A DNA stretch of 64,000 nucleotides from Variovorax davisae (GTDB lineage: Bacteria; Pseudomonadota; Gammaproteobacteria; Burkholderiales; Burkholderiaceae_C): contig NZ_JASZYS010000006.1 of NCBI RefSeq assembly GCF_030316845.1, positions 359,826 to 423,825 on the forward strand, given 5' to 3'. Below the pieces are notes generated by a model that had not been told where the DNA came from, did no database searches, and saw nothing but the letters and a program-made list of their open reading frames with translations. The position numbers and the translations under genes are program-made. The first letter of the stretch is position 1; every line of letters starts with the position of its first letter. Below are positions 1-8,488 of this stretch, one piece after another.

Positions 1-767
1 CAGATGTCGAGATAGCTCGTGGTGCCCTGCAGGAACTGGTCTCCGATGGTGCTGCGGGCGGCCGCCAGGGCGACGTCCAGCGGACCCTTGGCGTAGCCGA
101 AGCGACCGCCGATGTAGCGCCCGGCACGCTGGCTGTTGGGCACGTTCGGGGTCAGCGTGCCCGGGTCGTACTTGGTCGACTCGTTGAAGGCATACATGAC
201 CTGGCCGTAGAAGCCGCCCAGGTTCGGCGGCAGGAAGTAGCCCACCGAATTCGAGGCCCGGACGTAGTTGGGATTGCCCTGGAAGCCGTTGGCCGCCTGG
301 CCCGGCGAGTTGAAGCCGCTCGCGGTGGCGATCAGGTTGAGGCCGACGCCGTTGGAGGTGAACGGATCCATCACGGCGTCGTTCCAGAACGTGGGGGTGT
401 AGTCGCGGCCGAGGCGGACCTCGCCCAGCACGCCCGACAGGCTCACGGTCGAGCGGCGGTTGTAGGCCAGGCCGCCGCTGGGCGTGACGCCGTTGCCGGT
501 GTCGTTGAGCAAGCCGGCCTCGAGCCAGAAGCTGGCCGCCGCACCGCCCCCGAGATCCTCCGTGCCGCGGAACCCCAGGCGGCTGCCGGCGTAGCCCGAG
601 CTGTTCTGCCCCGTGCTGCGGGTCGTGACGCCGACGCCGAGCGGTGTCTCGGCCTTGTTCGAATAGCCGCTGACCGTGGCGTCGATGACGCCGAACGTCG
701 TGATGGAGGACTGAGCGGAAGCGCCGCCGGCGGCGAGGACGGTCAAGGCGATCAGGGTTTTCTTCAT
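1..767 (-). CDS. Gram-negative porin, partial (C-terminus outside window)
   Basis: This is the N-terminal part (about 255 residues) of an outer-membrane trimeric porin of the OmpC/PhoE-like betaproteobacterial family. It starts at the ATG complementary to 765-767 and reads off the left edge. A Sec signal peptide (MKKTLIALTVLAAGGASA, then QSS) precedes a first beta strand containing FGVIDATVSGYS. The family hallmark LGFRGTEDLGGG, then RRSTVSLSG and GEVRLGRDYTP, follow in the usual order. It closely resembles the porin at 27265-28491 (shared SNSVGYFLPPNLGGFYG block). The start faces the serine hydrolase at 1016 across about 250 bp of G-rich DNA. The substrate is unknown. Confidence 0.93.
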   Translation of the reverse strand, partial: MKKTLIALTVLAAGGASAQSSITTFGVIDATVSGYSNKAETPLGVGVTTRSTGQNSSGYAGSRLGFRGTEDLGGGAAASFWLEAGLLNDTGNGVTPSGGLAYNRRSTVSLSGVLGEVRLGRDYTPTFWNDAVMDPFTSNGVGLNLIATASGFNSPGQAANGFQGNPNYVRASNSVGYFLPPNLGGFYGQVMYAFNESTKYDPGTLTPNVPNSQRAGRYIGGRFGYAKGPLDVALAAARSTIGDQFLQGTTSYLDI

Positions 768-910
768 GGGGTCTCTGCGTTCTTTGGAGAAGAGTGGAGG
801 GGGCGAAGTGAATGAGCGCTGGCGAGGGGCCTGCCTCGTCCGCCGGGTGCGCTTGCGGAACAGGCCGAATTCTGAAAGGGGGGGTGGTCCGGATGCCCCT
901 CCTTGGCGGA

Positions 911-927
911 GGGGGGGCAGGGCGGGG
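911..927 (+). other. Potential G-quadruplex tract
   Basis: The + strand reads GGGGGGGCAGGGCGGGG, which satisfies the (G3+ N1-7)x4 pattern with very short loops. Just upstream, CCCCTCC (896-902) can pair with GGAGGGG (908-914) around a 5-nt loop, so quadruplex and hairpin are mutually exclusive. It lies in the gap between the divergent porin and serine hydrolase starts, where it could affect either promoter or the hydrolase leader RNA. GC-rich genomes make such tracts by chance, so function is unproven. Confidence 0.35.
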
Positions 928-1015
928 AAGGCCCGAGGGCGCTGCGTCGGGCCGATGCCGCCGGATTGCTGTCCAATGCGCTGCAGGTCGTCACTTCACC
1001 CATGGAGGTTGCAGC

Positions 1016-2227
1016 ATGAAGCTCGGCAGGATCCTTCTCGGCGCACTCGCAGTCGCCGCCATTGCCGCCACCGCGGGCTGGTTCAGCCTGGACAAGGAAA
1101 CGCGCGGGCTGATCGCCACGCTGCCGACCAACCGCGACCTGCTGTTCTGGAGCCAGCCGCAGCGCGACGCCGCCTTCCGGGCCCTCGACCGGCTGCCGGT
1201 GCTGGCCAAGGCCCGCGTCGTCGCCGCCGGTGGCAAGCCCTCACCCTTGCCGCCGGGCCCGCCGCTGCCCCTGCCGCTGGACGTCGACGCCTACATGGCG
1301 CAGCAAAGGAGTGCGGCGCTCCTGATTCTCCACGACGGCAAGCTGCGGCTGGAGCGCTACGGCCTGGGCTTCGACCGCGACGGGCGCTGGACCAGCTTCT
1401 CGGTCGCCAAGTCCATCACCTCCACGCTGCTCGGCGCCGCCGTGCGCGACGGCAAGATCCGCAGCCTCGACGACAAGGTCAGCGACTACATCCAGGAGAT
1501 GAAGGGCTCGGCCTATGACGTGGTCAGCATCCGCCAGCTGCTGACCATGACTTCGGGGGTGCGCTGGAACGAGGACTACGCCGATCCGAACTCTGACGTG
1601 GCGCGCTTCAACAACCACCAGCCCGAGGAAGGCGTCGATGCGCTGGTGAGCTACCTGCGCAAGCTGCCGCGGGCCGTGCCGCCCGGCACGCGCTGGAACT
1701 ACAGCACCGGCGAGACCAACCTGGTGGGCGTGCTGGTCGCGCGGGCCACGGGCAAGCCGCTGGCCAGCTACCTGTCGGAGAAGATCTGGGTGCCGGCCGG
1801 CATGGAACAGCAGGCGACCTGGATCCTGAGCCGCACCGGCCAGGAGATCAGCGGCTGCTGCATCCAGGCGGCCACGCGCGACTTCGCCCGCTTCGGGCAG
1901 TTCGTGCTCGACGGCGCGCGGGCCGGCGGACAGCCCGTGGTGGCCGACGGCTGGCTGGCCGACGCCACCACGCGCCAGGCCGACATCGGGCAGCCTGGCC
2001 GCGGCTACGGCTTCCAGTGGTGGACCTACGACGACGGCAGCTTCGCGGCGCGCGGCATCTTCGGCCAGGGCATCTTCATCGACCCGAAGCGCCGGCTGGT
2101 GATCGCCTCCAACGGCGACTGGGCGGGCGGCGCCAACGACCGTGCCGACAGCAAGGCGCGCGAGGACTTCTATCAGGCGGTGCGCAAGGCGATTGACGAC
2201 GAGGCGGCGAGGAAGCCCGGAGGCTGA
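1016..2227 (+). CDS. Serine hydrolase of the beta-lactamase / class C esterase family
   Basis: This 403-residue protein has an N-terminal hydrophobic segment (about residues 5-20), so it is exported or membrane-anchored. The penicillin-binding-fold motifs are visible: SxxK as SVAK (S129, K132, the likely nucleophile and base), a Tyr motif in RWNYSTGETN, and a late GQG segment (FGQGIFIDP) where beta-lactamases carry KTG/HGG. This pattern suits esterases and 6-aminohexanoate-dimer hydrolase-like enzymes better than true beta-lactamases. The start at 1016 is preceded by GGAGG at 1004-1008; the frame is open further upstream but without a convincing site. It converges on the PfpI gene with 2 bp between stops. 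The substrate is not predictable. Confidence 0.88.
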   Translation: MKLGRILLGALAVAAIAATAGWFSLDKETRGLIATLPTNRDLLFWSQPQRDAAFRALDRLPVLAKARVVAAGGKPSPLPPGPPLPLPLDVDAYMAQQRSAALLILHDGKLRLERYGLGFDRDGRWTSFSVAKSITSTLLGAAVRDGKIRSLDDKVSDYIQEMKGSAYDVVSIRQLLTMTSGVRWNEDYADPNSDVARFNNHQPEEGVDALVSYLRKLPRAVPPGTRWNYSTGETNLVGVLVARATGKPLASYLSEKIWVPAGMEQQATWILSRTGQEISGCCIQAATRDFARFGQFVLDGARAGGQPVVADGWLADATTRQADIGQPGRGYGFQWWTYDDGSFAARGIFGQGIFIDPKRRLVIASNGDWAGGANDRADSKAREDFYQAVRKAIDDEAARKPGG

Positions 2228-2229
2228 GC

Positions 2230-2832
2230 CTATGTCGGCAGGTACTTCGCGATCTGCCCGAAGGCGTTGGCGACATACGCTTCCTTCTCGCCCACGGGCG
2301 CCACGTAGTGCAGCGCCGCCCTGGCGGCCTCGGCCCCCTCGGTGCGGGCGATGAGCCAGGCCGCCAGGTAGGGCGAGGCCAGGCAGCCACCCGCGGTGGC
2401 GACGTTGCCTTGGGCGTGGAAGGGCTGGTTCAGGACCTCGACGCCGGCCGCCTGCACCCAGGGCTTGGTCGTCAGGTCGGTGCATGCCGGCACGCTGCCG
2501 AGCAGGCCGAGCCGGGCCAGGATCAGGGTGCCGGAACACTGGGCCGCGATCAACTGCCGGCCGGGGTCGAGCGCCAGGCGGCCCATCAGCGCGAGGTCGT
2601 CGACCACCTCCCGGGTCCGTATCCCGCTGCCGACGACGACGGCATCCGCGGCCCGCGCATCTTCCAGCGAGGACTGGGCGCGCACGGTGACGCCGTTCAT
2701 GGACGTGACTTCTGCCGTCGGGCAGCACAGCGTCACGCGCCAATCGGGCTTCTTGATCCGGTTCAAGACGCCCAGGGCAATCAGCGAATCCAGTTCGTTG
2801 AAGCCGTCGAAGGTGAGGATGGCGATGTGCAT
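2230..2832 (-). CDS. DJ-1/PfpI family protein
   Basis: A 200-residue single-domain class I glutamine-amidotransferase-like protein. The nucleophile-elbow cysteine is in AAQCSGTL (C99), with an acidic residue in the N-terminal strand (FDGFNELDS) that usually supports it. Members act as chaperones, deglycases, isonitrile hydratases or cysteine proteases, and the sequence does not decide between them. It is divergent from the MocR regulator at 2896 with a 63-bp gap holding an inverted repeat, so it is a plausible regulatory target of that protein. Confidence 0.85.
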   Translation of the reverse strand: MHIAILTFDGFNELDSLIALGVLNRIKKPDWRVTLCCPTAEVTSMNGVTVRAQSSLEDARAADAVVVGSGIRTREVVDDLALMGRLALDPGRQLIAAQCSGTLILARLGLLGSVPACTDLTTKPWVQAAGVEVLNQPFHAQGNVATAGGCLASPYLAAWLIARTEGAEAARAALHYVAPVGEKEAYVANAFGQIAKYLPT

Positions 2833-2862
2833 GGTGCCGCCATCGTAGGTGCAGCGATCAAT

Positions 2863-2878
2863 ACAATCAAAAAATTGT
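2863..2878. promoter_or_regulatory. AT-rich inverted repeat between pfpI-like and mocR-like genes
   Basis: ACAAT and ATTGT form perfect 5-bp arms separated by 6 bp in the 63-bp divergent gap. It is the only clearly AT-rich dyad there and could be the MocR operator or part of overlapping promoters. This is inferred from position only. Confidence 0.4.
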
Positions 2879-2895
2879 CATGAATACACCGAGCG

Positions 2896-4230
2896 ATGGC
2901 CGAAGCCCGATACAAGCAGCTGGTCGATGAACTCGCGGCCGAGATCCGCAGCGGGCGCCTTGCGCCGGGCACGCGCCTGCCCACCCATCGCCGGCTGGCC
3001 GGGCGCCACGGGCTGGCCCTGGTTACGGCGACGCGCGTGTACGCCGAGCTCGAGGCCATGGGCCTGGTCAGCGGCGAGGTCGGCCGCGGCACTTTCGTTC
3101 GCGAGGCTGCGCTGCCCTATGGCCAGGGCGTCGACCAGCAGGCCGTGGCAGCGGGCCTGGTCGACCTGAACTTCAACTACCCGTCGCTGCCCGGACAGGC
3201 CGAGCTGCTGCGTGCTGCCCTGCGGCAGATCGCCGCCGGCGGCGATCTGGAAGCGATGCTGCGCTATGCGCCCCATGGCGGGCGCATGCACGAACGCGCC
3301 TGCGTGGCCCGGCACCTGGCGTCGCGCGGGCTGGCGGCCGAGCCCTCCAGCGTGCTGATCGTCGACGGCGCGCAGCACGGCCTGGCGGTGACGGCGATGG
3401 CGCTGCTGCAGCCGGGCGACGTGGTCGCGGTCGATGCCCTGACCTATCCGGGATTCAAGGTCCTGGCCGAGGCCCAGCGGCTGGAGCTGGTGCCCATTCC
3501 GGCGGCCGGGCAGGGGCCCGACCTGGATGCGCTGGCGCGGCTGTGCGCGCGGCGCCGGGTCCGGGCCGTCTACACGATGCCGACGCTGCACAACCCGCTG
3601 GGCTGGGTGATGAGCGCGACCCGGCGTCGCCGCCTGGCCGCGATCGCCCGCCAGCACGGGCTGCTCGTCATCGAGGATGCGGCCTATGCCTTCCTGGCCG
3701 ACGACCCGCCGCCGCCGATGGCCATGCTGGCGCCGGCGCACACGGTCTACGTGTCCGGCCTGTCGAAGAGTGTGGCGACCGGGTTGCGCGTGGGCTTCGT
3801 CGTCGCCCCAGAGGCCTGGGTGCAGAAGATCGAGCGGGCGATCCGGGCCACCACCTGGTGCGCGCCGGGCGTGACGACCACGATCGCCTGCGGCTGGCTG
3901 GAGGACGGCACGGTCGGCCGGCTCGAATCCGAGAAGCGGCAGGACGCCGCGGCGCGGCAGGCGCTGGTCGGCGCCGCGCTCGCCGGCCTGCGCTGCGTGC
4001 GCCATCCGGCGTCGTACTTCGCCTGGCTGCCGCTGCCCGAAGAGGCCCGCGCCGACCGGGTCGCGGCGGCCCTGATGCGCGAAGGCGTCTCGGTGTCGAC
4101 GGCCGAGCCCTTCGCGACCTCGCGCCCTGTGCCGCACGCCCTGCGGCTGGCGCTCGGCTCGGTCGCGCTCGACAGCCTGGAGAGCGCCCTGAGGACCGTG
4201 CGGCGGATCGTCGGCGAGCACGCCGGCTGA
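2896..4230 (+). CDS. MocR-type transcriptional regulator (GntR HTH fused to class I aminotransferase domain)
   Basis: A 444-residue protein with an N-terminal winged-helix GntR domain (about residues 1-75, with LAPGTRLPTHRRLAGRHG) and a C-terminal fold type I PLP domain (about 110-440). The Schiff-base lysine is K291 in SGLSKS, and the aspartate/tyrosine region reads VIEDAAYAFL. Such proteins usually sense PLP or an amine/amino-acid aldimine rather than transaminate. Its divergent partner is the PfpI-like gene; the SnoaL-like gene lies downstream after about 100 bp. Targets are likely the flanking genes. Confidence 0.92.
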   Translation: MAEARYKQLVDELAAEIRSGRLAPGTRLPTHRRLAGRHGLALVTATRVYAELEAMGLVSGEVGRGTFVREAALPYGQGVDQQAVAAGLVDLNFNYPSLPGQAELLRAALRQIAAGGDLEAMLRYAPHGGRMHERACVARHLASRGLAAEPSSVLIVDGAQHGLAVTAMALLQPGDVVAVDALTYPGFKVLAEAQRLELVPIPAAGQGPDLDALARLCARRRVRAVYTMPTLHNPLGWVMSATRRRRLAAIARQHGLLVIEDAAYAFLADDPPPPMAMLAPAHTVYVSGLSKSVATGLRVGFVVAPEAWVQKIERAIRATTWCAPGVTTTIACGWLEDGTVGRLESEKRQDAAARQALVGAALAGLRCVRHPASYFAWLPLPEEARADRVAAALMREGVSVSTAEPFATSRPVPHALRLALGSVALDSLESALRTVRRIVGEHAG

Positions 4231-4332
4231 GCGTCAACCATGAGATTTGCTCGTTAATCCATTGATTTATATCGTTTGACGAATAGTTTGTGGACGGTTG
4301 CAATCCCTCTACCGACTTCCAGGAGCTTTCCC

Positions 4333-4950
4333 ATGTGGCGAACCATTTCCCGACGCAATCTCGTCAGCGCGACGGCCACCTTGGCCGTGGCGACCGGCCT
4401 GACGCTGGCGGGCCGCGCGAACGCGCAGACCCCATCGGCCGAACTCGACCAGCTGTTGAGCAAGCAGGCGATCACCGAGCTGCTCTACAAGTACCCCCGC
4501 GCGCTCGACCGGCTCGACCGCGAGCTGCTGCTGTCGCTGGGACACCCCGATGCCAAGGTCGAGTTCGGCAAGACGGTGTTCCCCAACTGGCTGGCCTACA
4601 CCGACTGGATGATGAAGGCCCATGCCGCGATGCTGGGCAACAACCACCGCATCACCAACATCCTGATCGAGGTCCACGGCGACAAGGCGGTCAGCGAATC
4701 CACCGGCACCGCGACGCTGCTGGTGAAGCAGGACAAGGGCGACGACTACGAAGAGCGCTGGATGCACTCGCGCTACCTGGACACCTGGTCGCGCCGTGGC
4801 GGCAAGTGGGCGCTCGATGGCCGCCAGACCGTGATGGACTACCGCCGGGTCAAGCCGGTGCCGGCGGCCGAGGTCAAGGCCCAGTACGAGATGGGCGCCC
4901 GCACCGGGCTCGCCGATCCTTCGTACAAGCTGTTCCGCAACGACAAGTAG
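4333..4950 (+). CDS. Tat-exported SnoaL/NTF2-like protein
   Basis: 205 residues. The start at 4333 is chosen because AGGAGC (4321-4326) precedes it and it places a twin-arginine signal (SRRNLVSATA, R7-R8) at the N-terminus, with likely cleavage after ANA near residue 31. The rest is an NTF2-like alpha+beta barrel of the SnoaL_4 kind (LLSKQAITELLYKYPRALDRLD, then WMHSRYLDTWSRRGGKWALDGR), a fold used by dehydratases, isomerases and ring-hydroxylating subunits. It begins a co-directional series running to 8983, 13 bp ahead of the Tat amidohydrolase. Export of such a protein is unusual. The reaction is unknown. Confidence 0.85.
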   Translation: MWRTISRRNLVSATATLAVATGLTLAGRANAQTPSAELDQLLSKQAITELLYKYPRALDRLDRELLLSLGHPDAKVEFGKTVFPNWLAYTDWMMKAHAAMLGNNHRITNILIEVHGDKAVSESTGTATLLVKQDKGDDYEERWMHSRYLDTWSRRGGKWALDGRQTVMDYRRVKPVPAAEVKAQYEMGARTGLADPSYKLFRNDK

Positions 4951-4963
4951 CCCACCCACCGCG

Positions 4964-6109
4964 ATGATCAATTGTTCGAACGGCACGCCCCGCAGCCTGC
5001 TGGGGTCAGGGGGCTGGCGCGCACTCTGCGGGCATCTCGCCTGCAACCCGCGGCGCGGCTTTCTCAAGTCGATGGGTGCCCTCGGCGCGGCCGCCCTGCT
5101 TCCCTCCACCGCCGCCCTGGCGCAGGCGCCGGCCGCCGGCAGCGGCAGGATCGATTTCCATCACCACTTCTTCTCGCCGGCCTGGGTCAGGCTGGTCGAA
5201 TCGAAGAACGCCGCGAAGCCGGTGCTAGGCTTCGAGCAGTTCAAGAGCCACACGATCGCCAAGGACATCGAGGCGATGGACAAGGGCAACGTCGAGAAGG
5301 CCTTCCTGTCGGTGACGCAGCCCGGCGTGTGGTTCGGCAATGTCGAGGAAACGCGGGGCGCCGCCCGCGAGCTGAACGAATTCGCCACCCGCCAGAAGTC
5401 CGACTACAAGGGCCGCTTCGGCCACTTCGCCGTGCTGCCGCTGCCCGATGTCGACGCCAGCCTGCGCGAGATCGAGTATGCGTTCGACACGCTCAAGGCC
5501 GACGGCGTCGGCCTGCTGTCGAGCTACGACGACCAATGGCTGGGCGACAAGGCCTTCGCGCCGGTATGGGCCGAGTTGAACCGCCGCAAGGCCGTGGTCT
5601 ACATCCACGCGACGGCGCACAATTGCTGCTCCTGGGACTTCCAGCCGGGTGTGCTGCCCACCTTCGTCGAACTGGGCTCGGACCTGGCCCGTGCGATGGT
5701 CAGCCTGATCCAGAGCGGGACCGCGAAGGCGACGCCCGACGTGCGCTACATCTGGTCGCACGGCGGCGGCAGCATCTGGGCGCAGCGCTTCCTGGTCGGC
5801 GAAACCGCCGAGTCGCTGGCGCGCGAGGCGCCGGCCGATTCCAGGCTGCATCACTTCCGGCGCTTCTTCTACGACACCGCTGCGGCCGCAGACGCGATCC
5901 ACATGGGCATCCTCAAGCTGATCGTGCCGCCCTCCCAGATCGTGTTCGGCTCGGACTATCCATGGGTCGAGCCGGCGCGCATTGCGGCCGGGCTGCAGGC
6001 TTCGGGGCTGAGCGCCCAGCAGCTGCAGGCGATCTACCGCGACAACGCATTCAAGCTGATGCCCGAGCTGCGCCAGCCGACTCTTCAAGCAGACCCCAAG
6101 ACAACATGA
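4964..6109 (+). CDS. Tat-exported amidohydrolase (amidohydrolase 2 / ACMSD-like)
   Basis: 381 residues. A twin-arginine signal is visible at residues 29-45 (NPRRGFLKSMG, R30-R31), with a cleavage site after ALA near residue 53, so the enzyme acts in the periplasm. The metal-binding strand is DFHHHF (H66-H68); WSHGGGS and FGSDYPW provide the later His and Asp ligands of the amidohydrolase 2 family. That family includes 2-amino-3-carboxymuconate-semialdehyde and o-pyrocatechuate type decarboxylases as well as C-C and lactone hydrolases. Its stop overlaps the start of the Bug receptor (ATGA), arguing for translational coupling. The natural substrate is unknown. Confidence 0.87.
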   Translation: MINCSNGTPRSLLGSGGWRALCGHLACNPRRGFLKSMGALGAAALLPSTAALAQAPAAGSGRIDFHHHFFSPAWVRLVESKNAAKPVLGFEQFKSHTIAKDIEAMDKGNVEKAFLSVTQPGVWFGNVEETRGAARELNEFATRQKSDYKGRFGHFAVLPLPDVDASLREIEYAFDTLKADGVGLLSSYDDQWLGDKAFAPVWAELNRRKAVVYIHATAHNCCSWDFQPGVLPTFVELGSDLARAMVSLIQSGTAKATPDVRYIWSHGGGSIWAQRFLVGETAESLAREAPADSRLHHFRRFFYDTAAAADAIHMGILKLIVPPSQIVFGSDYPWVEPARIAAGLQASGLSAQQLQAIYRDNAFKLMPELRQPTLQADPKTT

Positions 6110-7068
6110 AGCTCCTTCGCGTCCTCGCGACCTCGCTCAGCCTGCTGGCCGGCGTGTCGCAAGCCTTCCCCAGCCACGCCGTGAAGATCGTGGTGCCCTA
6201 CGCGCCCGGCGGCGGCGTCGACGTCATCGCCCGGGTCCTGGCCGAACGGCTGCAGTCCAAGTGGGGCCAGCCGGTGATCGTCGAGAACAAGACCGGCGCC
6301 TCGACCATCATCGGTGCGGTCGCGGTGGCCAAGGCGCCGCCGGACGGCCACACGCTGCTCCTGACCAGCGAGTCGACGATCACCAGCAACCCCTTCCTGT
6401 TCGACAAGCTGCCCTACGACCCGAACCGCGACCTGCTGCCGATCACGCAGCTGATCAGCCTGCCGCAGATGGTCGTCGCCCACCCGTCCGTCAATGCGTC
6501 GACGATGGGCGAACTGGTCGCGCTGGCCAAGGCCAAGCCGGATGCGCTGAGCTATGCGACCTACGGCTCCGGCAGCCTGCCGCACCTGATGTTCGAAGGA
6601 CTCAAGGCGCGCAGCGGCGTGCAGATGGTCCAGGTGCCCTACAAGGGCATTTCCCCGGCCGTCGCGGCCGTGCTCGCCGGCGAGGTCCAGCTGACCCTCG
6701 CCGGGGTGTCGGCCGCGCAGGTCCACATCCAGGCCGGCAAGCTCAAGCCGCTCGCCATTGCGCGCAAGGAGCGCCTGCCGGCCCTTCCGAATGTGCCGAC
6801 GCTCGCCGAAGCCGGGCTGTCGAGCGTCGATCCGGGCGAGTCGTGGTTCGGCCTGTTCGCGCCCGGCGGAACTTCGAGCGCCGTGGTGCGGCAGATCTTC
6901 AAGGACGTGGCGGAGGTGGGCGCCGACCCCGTGTTCCGCGAGCGCCATGTGCTGTCGCGCGGCTTCGACCCGGTGTTCTCCGCGCCGGAGGCTTTTACCG
7001 CCTTCATCCAGTCGGACATGCGGCAGAAGTCGCAGCTGATCCGGATCTCCGGCGCCAAGGCGGAATAG
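6106..7068 (+). CDS. Bug-family tripartite tricarboxylate transporter receptor
   Basis: 320-residue periplasmic binding protein. Residues 1-20 are a Sec signal (MKLLRVLATSLSLLAGVSQA); the mature part opens with the family signature VKIVVPYAPGGGVDVIAR and has the later TFYKG-like loop (VPYKGISPAVAAVLAGEVQ). The start overlaps the amidohydrolase stop by 4 bp. No TctA/TctB membrane genes lie nearby, which is common because Bug receptors share permeases or act as sensors. It probably binds a carboxylate linked to the neighbouring exported enzymes. Confidence 0.93.
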   Translation: MKLLRVLATSLSLLAGVSQAFPSHAVKIVVPYAPGGGVDVIARVLAERLQSKWGQPVIVENKTGASTIIGAVAVAKAPPDGHTLLLTSESTITSNPFLFDKLPYDPNRDLLPITQLISLPQMVVAHPSVNASTMGELVALAKAKPDALSYATYGSGSLPHLMFEGLKARSGVQMVQVPYKGISPAVAAVLAGEVQLTLAGVSAAQVHIQAGKLKPLAIARKERLPALPNVPTLAEAGLSSVDPGESWFGLFAPGGTSSAVVRQIFKDVAEVGADPVFRERHVLSRGFDPVFSAPEAFTAFIQSDMRQKSQLIRISGAKAE

Positions 7069-7071
7069 CCC

Positions 7072-8436
7072 ATGACCACCCTTTCGACAGCGCCGGCGAC
7101 GGCGCAGGGCGCAGCCTTGCCCGAAGAGTTCGTGATCCGCGGCGGCCACGTGCTCACGATGGATGCCGAACTGGGCGATCTGCCCGGCGCCGACGTGCAT
7201 GTGCGGGACGGCGCGATCGTCGCGGTCGGCAACGACCTGGCCGCGCCGGGCGCCCGGACGATCGACGGGCGCGGCATGATCGTCATGCCCGGCTTCGTCG
7301 ACACCCACTGGCATCTCTGGAACAGCGCCCTGCGCGCCTGGGTCCGCGGCGACGACCCCGACCACGGCTACTTCCCGGTGACGCTGCGGCTCGGGCCGCT
7401 GTTCACGCCCGAGGATTCGTACCGCTCGGTGCGGCTGGGCCTGGCCGAGGGGCTGCTGTCCGGCATCACCACGGTCCACAACTGGTCGCACAACACGCGC
7501 AGCCCCGAGCATGCCGACGCCGAGCTGCGGGCGATGCGCGAGATGGGCGTGCGCGGTCGCTTCGCCTACGGCTGGGGGCAGGACCTGCCGCTCGACCGGA
7601 CCATGGATCTGCAGGACCTGGCCAGGGTGCAGCGCGAGGCCATGCCGGCCGATGGCTTGCTGACGCTCGGCGCGGCGGTCCGCACCCCGATCTCGAACCC
7701 CCGCGGCGCCGTCCCGATCGAGGTGGTGAGCGAGGAGTGCGCTGCCATTCGTGGGCTCGGACTGCCGATCACCATGCATGCACGGCCGGGCATCGTGTCG
7801 GTGCTCGACCGGCACGGGCTGCTCGGGCCCGACCTGCAGCTGGTGCATCCGCAGGGCCTGAGTCTCGAGGAGTGCCAGCGCCTGGCCGCCCAGCGCACCA
7901 CCATGACCTGCTCGCCGGTCATCGAGATGCTCTACGCCCAGGCGACACGCGGCGAGATCCAGTTCCAGGAACTGCAGGAAGCCGGCGTGCTGCAGAGCCT
8001 GTCGGTCGACAGCTCGGCTGCGTCGGCGAATGCGGATTTCTTCGGCTGCATGCGCGCGCTGCTGTGGTCCCACAAGCAGCGCTTCGGCAGCCGCGTGCCC
8101 CTGACGGCGCGCCGCCTGCTCGAGCTGGCGACCCTGGATGGCGCCCGCGACCTGGGCATCGCGGACCGGGTCGGCTCGCTGGTGCCGGGCAAGCGCGCAG
8201 ACATCCTGCTGGTGCGTGCCGACGATCTGAACATGGGCCCGGTGATCGATCCGGCGTTCGCGCTGGTGTATTCGGCGCAGCCGCGCAACGTCGACACGGT
8301 GATCGTCGACGGGCGGGTGCTGGTGCGCCAAGGCGAACTCACGCAGGTGGACGCCGGGCAGGTGGTGCGCGACGCGATGGCGTCGGTGCGCGATCTGGCG
8401 TGCCGCGCCGAAGCCCCGGGGGCGGACCGACCGTAG
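7072..8436 (+). CDS. Cytoplasmic amidohydrolase, cytosine deaminase/chlorohydrolase-like
   Basis: 454 residues without a signal peptide, starting 3 bp after the Bug gene. Metal ligands are DTHWH (H79, H81), MHARPG, VHPQG and the aspartate in SVDSS, the order found in the ATZ/TRZ and cytosine deaminase subgroup of the amidohydrolase superfamily. N- and C-terminal strands (MDAELGDLPGADVHVRDGAIVAVG; late VPGKRADI) form the small composite beta domain. It likely deaminates or hydrolyses the compound handled by the upstream exported proteins. The second His-motif residue is W-flanked (HWH) rather than HxH with a small residue. Confidence 0.87.
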   Translation: MTTLSTAPATAQGAALPEEFVIRGGHVLTMDAELGDLPGADVHVRDGAIVAVGNDLAAPGARTIDGRGMIVMPGFVDTHWHLWNSALRAWVRGDDPDHGYFPVTLRLGPLFTPEDSYRSVRLGLAEGLLSGITTVHNWSHNTRSPEHADAELRAMREMGVRGRFAYGWGQDLPLDRTMDLQDLARVQREAMPADGLLTLGAAVRTPISNPRGAVPIEVVSEECAAIRGLGLPITMHARPGIVSVLDRHGLLGPDLQLVHPQGLSLEECQRLAAQRTTMTCSPVIEMLYAQATRGEIQFQELQEAGVLQSLSVDSSAASANADFFGCMRALLWSHKQRFGSRVPLTARRLLELATLDGARDLGIADRVGSLVPGKRADILLVRADDLNMGPVIDPAFALVYSAQPRNVDTVIVDGRVLVRQGELTQVDAGQVVRDAMASVRDLACRAEAPGADRP

Positions 8437-8488
8437 TCAAAGTCGCGCATGGCAATCCCGCCAGCGCCAACATCGAAGGAGTTCTCGA

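Noticed and set aside
1016..2227. Calling the serine hydrolase a beta-lactamase resistance gene
   Set aside because: SxxK is present, but the Tyr motif and GQG segment fit esterase/amide-hydrolase relatives; nothing indicates antibiotic hydrolysis.
1241..2743. A 500-codon open frame on the minus strand across the serine hydrolase
   Set aside because: Antisense shadow typical of high-GC DNA: repetitive Arg/Gly/Ala composition and no domain, while the + strand frame has clear catalytic motifs.
4972..7068. Apparent 698-residue fusion ending in the Bug receptor
   Set aside because: The upstream part is an out-of-frame reading of the Tat amidohydrolase; the signal peptide at 6106 marks the real start.
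6085..8331. A 748-codon minus-strand frame opposite the Bug and amidohydrolase genes
   Set aside because: Rich in His/Arg/Gln/Ala without recognisable motifs; both real genes on the + strand are well supported.
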